Source: Eupeodes corollae (taxonomy: Eukaryota > Arthropoda > Insecta > Diptera > Syrphidae). From it: a stretch of 64,000 nucleotides of DNA. The DNA is taken from NCBI RefSeq assembly GCF_945859685.1, contig NC_079147.1, positions 65,936,946 to 66,000,945 of the forward strand. Reading direction: 5' to 3'. Below the pieces are notes generated by a model. It saw only the letters and a program-made list of their open reading frames with translations. It ran no database searches and was not told the origin of the DNA. Shown here one piece after another: positions 59,230 through 64,000 of the stretch (positions are counted from its first letter, which is position 1; each line of letters begins with the position of its first letter). The translations under genes were made by a program, and so were the position numbers.

Positions 59230-60130
59230 AATATTAAACGACCGACTATTAATGCGGATTTCAATTTTTAAACATAATTTAATCCAAATGTCTTCCGTCG
59301 AGTTGACACGAGACTCTGTTCCAAACGAAGCCTCATGTTGGATGGCGCAACAGTCCGTTGATGAATGAGAACTAGGGCCTCGTTACTTACAACATTCAAC
59401 CATTCCTGTGTGCTAGTACTGTTGTCAGGGATGAAGGGGACCTACAGTTTTTAAAACGAATCCGAGTGGATTAACTACTCTTGGAGAATTAGTCTATTTC
59501 TTGCAAGAGACAGTACCCGTGAAAAAAAACTTTAGATGGCAAAGACAGGGATCGATCCCAAGACCTCTGGCATGATTTCTCACCGAATTTTTTGCTTTTA
59601 GGTTTACTAGAATTTGGGAATTAATACTGTAAACTTTCTCTTTGAGGTAGCCCCATAAAAAAATAAATTGGGATTAAGTCGGGGACCCCAGTGGCCACGG
59701 AATATCCCCAAAGCGACTGATAAATTTTTGAAGAAAGCTCCCCGAAGCAAATTCATTAAATCTCTAGCCGTGAGTTCGGTAGGACCATCCTGTTGTAACT
59801 ACATGTGTGATAAAAACGATCGATAAGCTTGCAGATTCGGTCATGTGTCTGTAATTGACATTGTTTGACGCCTGGCCCCGAGCATTCTGGGAAAAAAATA
59901 TTCCAATTATCAAGGGTTATGGTTTTTAGAGTCCATTAACGGCAGTGTTGTTTATTTATGTGTCCGTTTAAATGGAAATGAGTCTCGTCAAAATCACTGT
60001 TGGAAGTCCCAGTGAGGCTGCCCTTTTCTGCATCGAAAGTCGTGGATTTTCTCGTAAATCCTTGATGGCGATAGCATGATGCTCACTTGACCAGTACGGC
60101 ACCGTGACTGAGAGGTTATGTATCATTACC
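59230..60130 (-). pseudogene. Second mariner-like transposase relic, with SINE inserted
   Basis: Minus strand, in order: a linker with RENPRLSMQKRAASLGLP (60070-60015), DETHFHLNGHINKQHCR (about 59990, first catalytic Asp), QQDGPTELTARDL (about 59800, second Asp), FGDIPWPLGSP and FLWGYLKEKVYS (about 59710-59640, the third-Asp region, frame-shifted). After the SINE, CQLDGRHLD aligns with CMQSRGGHL of the 9991 element. Same transposase family as 10074-11052, and here the region deleted in that copy survives. Confidence 0.7.
59338..59585 (-). mobile_element. SINE in the mariner-like relic
   Basis: It runs on the plus strand from TGGCGCAACAGTCCG to CTCTGGCATGA. The B-box region on the minus strand is GGATCGATCCC. 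The distal tRNA head is truncated and diverged, and about 40 bases of the body are missing near 59475. Confidence 0.77.
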
Positions 60131-60144
60131 TCTTTGTTAACTTT

Positions 60145-62335
60145 ATAAGACGCTGGGATGCGACCCACACTGATACCCTCCCATCCCGTCTGTCGATTTG
60201 TCTTGCTTAAAAGTTTGACTATATGTACTCGAACTATTTTTTGTAGATTGTATTTTTTATGAAAAAACGGACTGTTGGATTTTTATATAAAAATTACTTA
60301 ATCAAATCAAATGGGGTAGCGCAACAGTCCGTTGTGAACCAGGGCCTAGTGACTTACAACTCTCAACCATTCCTGTGTGCGAGTACTGTTGTCAGGAATG
60401 GAAGGGACCTACAATTTAAGGCCGAATCCGAACGGCTAGTTTGAGAAAGCACTTTTTCATGACAAGAATTACTCTTGAAGGATTTGTCAATTCCTCGCAA
60501 GAGGCAGTACCCGCGAAATTAATTTTTTTTAAATTAAGCTGGCACAGGCAGGGATTGAACCCAAGTCCTCTTGCATGACAGTCCAACGCACTAACCATCA
60601 TACCACGGGTACTACAAAAATTACTTAATATTGAAAACAATATTTGCTGTCAAATAAAATAAGTTTGAAGCCAATATTTTTAATTTTTGAAAAAGTTATT
60701 TGAACCGAAAGTAAATTTTTACCAAGTTTTAGTATTGTTTTTTTTTTACAGTTTTATTTTTTGTAAAAAAAACGATTTTTTTCAAAATTTTACAAAATGT
60801 TGAAAACAATATTTCTTATAAGATAAAATAAGCTTGAAGCCCAAAATTCAAGTTTTTGGAAAGATGTTTGAATCGATATTAAATTTGAACGAACTTTAAG
60901 TAATGTATTTTTTTAGATTTTTATTTTTTATAAAAAAAACCGTCAATTAAATTTTCCTCAAAATTTTACCAGATGTCAAAAACATTATTCTTCGTTGCAC
61001 AAAATTGTTTAGAGATGAAATCATATTTCAGTCGTAAAATTTTGGAGGTGACAAATTTTTTTTTTTCAGTTTTATTGATTTATAAAAAAAACGTTATATT
61101 GATTTTTTGAAAAAAATATACCTGTTTGGTATCACGCTACATATTATATAAAATTTAATTCAAGTCTCTAGCGTTTTTGGTTCGTAAGATATTTAGGGTT
61201 AACCAACATTTTCACCTTTTTTTCAAACTGCTATGGTAAAAAAACCACCCACGCAATTGTCTTGAGAGCCCTTTCTGCATCTTTCTGCCTTATTATCTGT
61301 ATAACAAAATGTATTTGAAGTTGATATCTCTTCTGTTTCATGAGCTATGGAGGACGAAAAAAAACGTCGACAAAATTTTACGACTAAAATATGATTTCAT
61401 CTCCAAAAAAATTTTGTGCAACGAAAAATAATGTTTTTGACATTTGATAAAATTTTCAGAAGAATTGAATTGACAGTTTTTTTATAAAAAATAAAAATCT
61501 AAAAAATATTATTCAAAGTTGGTAAAAATTGAATATCGATTGAAATATCTTTTCAAAAACTTGAAATTAAGGCTTCAAACTTATTTTATCTTATAAGGAA
61601 TATTGTTTTCAACATATTAAAAAATGTTGAGAAAAATCGAATTGACAGTTTTTGTACAAAAAATAAAACCTAAAAAAAAATGTACAAAAGTTGGTAAAAA
61701 TTGATTTTCGACTCAAATATCTTTTTTAAACTTAAAGATATTGGCTTCAAAATAATTTAATCTTATGAGAAATATTGTTGTTAACATTCAGTAAAATTTT
61801 TAAAAAAATTGAATTGACAGTTTTTGTACAAAAAATTAAAAACCTAACAAAAAATGGTAAAAATTTACTTTCGACTCAAATAGTTTTTGAAAAATTAAAA
61901 ATATTGGCTTCAAACTTATTTTATTTGACAGCAAATATTGTTTTCAATATTCAGTAATTTTTATATAAAAATCCAACAGTCCGTTTTTCATAAAAAATAA
62001 AATCTACCAAAAATAGTACGCAAATTTGGTAAAAATTAATGTTCGGTTCTTGATATCTCTCAAATTTATTTCATTCATCCAATTTGTAAAAATTTAATAA
62101 ATTCTACTAACATTTGTAAAAAATTGTTTTCGACTAAAAATCTATTTGACAAAAATACATTTTCAAACTAAACTATTTCTCTATATGAAAATATTGTTGG
62201 TTATTTTAAAATTTTCAAAAATAATTCAACTGAAACGTTTTTAGCCCAACACGAAAACTTACAAACTTTTAAGCAAAATAAATCGACAAACAGTATTTTA
62301 AGTTATCAGTGTGGGTCGCATCCCAGCCTCTTTTT
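60145..62335. repeat. Fold-back pair of hairpin-ended elements
   Basis: Plus-oriented left end GACGCTGGGATGCGACCC (60152) runs through the tandem part and right block to about 61366 (GACGAAAAAAAACGTCG). A minus-oriented copy then starts in the middle of the right block and ends at the left terminus (…GGTCGCATCCCAGCCTC, 62329). Both outer ends are therefore left ends. Without the SINE the arms are about 900 and 970 bp. Confidence 0.75.
60303..60615 (-). mobile_element. SINE, best complete copy (313 bp)
   Basis: The 14-base target duplication AAAAATTACTTAAT flanks it exactly (60289-60302 and 60616-60629). On the minus strand the head has TGGTATGATGG (A box) and GGTTCAATCCC (B box), about 37 bases apart, and resembles a tRNA whose anticodon loop would read CTGTCAT. 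The body and an ATTTG-type 3' tail follow. These are the hallmarks of a pol III-transcribed SINE mobilised by a LINE. Confidence 0.9.
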
Positions 62336-62452
62336 GTTTTTAGAGTTAAAAAAGTACGTATACGCCCAAATTAACACTGTAAAAACAAAGCTTCTAAACA
62401 AAGATTACTTTCTAAATGCATGACAGCGCCATACATGAGTATTGATAATAAT

Positions 62453-64000
62453 AACTTACTTACTTACTTAAGCTGGCGCTACAGTCCTGGGTGAACTAGG
62501 GCCTCACCCAACAAACTTCTCCATCTAACTCGATCCCTAGCTAGATGTCTCCAGTTTCGCGCTCCAAGTTGGGTTAAGTAACCTTCCACTTGTGCCCGCC
62601 ACCTGATCCGTGGTCTTCCTCTACTGCGCTGTCCAGTAGGTGCGGATTCGAAGACTTTCCGGGTCGGAGCATTGGTTTCCATGCGCTCTACGTGACCCAG
62701 CCATCTTAGTCGTTGGACTTTTACTCTTCTGGCTAAGTCTACGTCGCTGTACGACCCGTACAGTTCGTCGTTCCATCTTCTCCTCCATTCCACTTCGATC
62801 CATACGGGACCGTAGATCACACGAAGAACTTTTATCTCGAAGCGACCCAAGGTGCTTTCATCCGCTTTTGTCATGGTCCATGCTTCTCATGCACCGTATA
62901 GAAGGACGGGGATGATAAGGGTCTTATAAAGCAACACTTTAGTCCCTCGAGAGATGACTTTACCACTCAATTGCTTTCTTAGTCAAAAGAAACAGCGGTT
63001 AGCAAGAGTTATTCTGCGTTTGATCTCAGCGCTGGTGTTGTTTTCTGCGTTTACAGCGGAGCCTAGGTAGACGAAGTCCTTGACTACCTCAAAGTTACGC
63101 CTGTCGATTGTGACGTTTTGACCAAAACGTCGGTGTTGTATGTCCTTTCTAGACGACAGCATGTACTTTGTTTTGCCCTCATTCACCGTTAAACCCATTT
63201 TTGCCGCTTCAGCCTCAATACTCACAAAAGCCCCATTGACACGCTGAGTTCTTCCGATTATGTCAATGTCATCAGCATATGCCAGTAATTGGACAGACTT
63301 TCGAAAGATAGTGTCTCTAGTGTTGACGTGTGAGCTCTGCACTATTCTTTCAAGCACGATGTTAAAAAAATCGCATGACAGCGCATCACCTTGTCTTAAA
63401 CCTTTTGTGACATCGAAAGGTTCTGTTAAGTTGTTTCCAACCTTTATGGAGCAGTGTGAATTCTCCATGGTCATCCTGCACAAACGGACGAGTTTGGCAG
63501 CGAGGCCAAAACTAGACATGGCTCTAAACGTCCCTGTATATGCTGTCATATGCGGCCTTGAAATCGATGAAAAGATGGTGGGTGTCGATTTGGTGTTCTT
63601 GAGTTTTTGTCAAGGATCTGCCGTAATGTGAATATTTGATCAACTGTGGACTTTCCTGGTCTAAAACCTCACTGATAAGGACCTATCAGGTTGTTGACGA
63701 TGGGCTTTAAACGTTCACATATTACGGCAGAGAAAATTTTATAGGCGATGTTAAGTAGACTGATGCCTCTATAGTTGGTGCAGTTTAGAAGGTCTCCTTT
63801 TTTCAGGATCGGTCAAACAAAACTGAGGTTCCATTCATCGGGCATGCTTTCTTCCGACCATATCTTACAGATAAGTTGGTGCATGCTCCTCACCAACTTA
63901 TCTCCAGCTGCTTCAAAGAGCTCGGCATTCAAGCCATCCGCTCCAGCGGCTTTATTAGACTTCAGCTTAGATATGGCAATCTTTACTTCGTCTAAGTCTG
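62453..64000 (-). pseudogene. RTE-like LINE copy (f), best preserved, cut by window end
   Basis: It starts at its (AAGT)n tail (62455-62471). Minus strand 62874-62479 gives the complete 3' domain: LGRFEIKVLRVIYGPV, RRWNDELYGSYSDVDLARRV, RLRWLGHVERME, RSRGRPRIRWRAQV. Frame 63549-62983 is the RT palm: FDVTKGLRQGDALSCDFFN, LLAYADDIDIIGRT (catalytic box, about 63285-63245), MGLTVNEGKTKYMLSS and FVYLGSAVNAENN. Further 5', frames to 64000 match the RT start, and the endonuclease should lie beyond the window. Frame breaks near 62895-62985 and 63535-63680 show it is not intact. Confidence 0.85.

Overview
This window looks like a piece of a dipteran (fly) nuclear genome. It is AT-rich. Its only intact host genes are small-intron, trypsin-fold serine proteases, and almost everything else is decayed transposable elements of types common in flies. 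There are no operons, ribosome binding sites, CRISPR arrays or prokaryotic genes. All coordinates and comparisons were made by eye from the sequence, without database searches.

Host genes (1-20.4 kb): three tandem, same-strand paralogues of a trypsin-like protease share exon sizes and intron phases. Gene A (401-818) shows only its last two exons. Gene B (11613-12846, six exons, 274 codons) and gene C (15636-20369, eight exons, 303 codons) are complete and intact by inspection. All keep the active-site features visible in the window (Ser195, and His57/Asp102 in B and C) and Asp189 (trypsin-like specificity). They lack Gly226. B and C also lack Cys42 and the Arg/Lys that normally precedes the activation cleavage. 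The fourth intron of C (3.3 kb) holds a broken LINE that is itself split by a SINE.

Transposon region (the rest): the main families are (i) an AT-rich, non-coding element with an 11-bp subterminal inverted repeat, a roughly 174-bp internal tandem array and a terminal hairpin, reminiscent of Helentron/DINE-type elements, with about eleven copies or fragments; (ii) an RTE-like LINE ending in (AAGT)n, with six copies or fragments; (iii) a tRNA-derived SINE of about 310 bp, with five copies; (iv) several other LINE fragments (RNase H-bearing I/LOA-like, jockey/CR1-like); (v) DNA transposons: two mariner-like relics, a Tc3-like element with long inverted repeats, a Tc1-like tail, a hAT (ZMYM1-like) relic, a Transib (RAG1-related) deletion derivative and an 84-bp piggyBac-type micro-element; (vi) one Gypsy-type LTR retrotransposon.

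The nesting is clear enough to read relative ages. A Transib copy with V(D)J-signal-like ends sits in the hAT relic with a 5-bp duplication (21.7-24 kb). A Tc3-like element (39.3-47.4 kb) was opened by a LINE (24-bp duplication) and by a Gypsy element (5-bp duplication TAGGT), and the 5' LTR of the Gypsy element was then opened by the hairpin-ended element. A piggyBac micro-element in one RTE-like copy has its empty TTAA site preserved in another copy 9 kb away. Between 27.5-31.6, 33.8-34.8, 38.0-39.3, 47.4-49.3 and 56.9-59.2 kb I see no gene.
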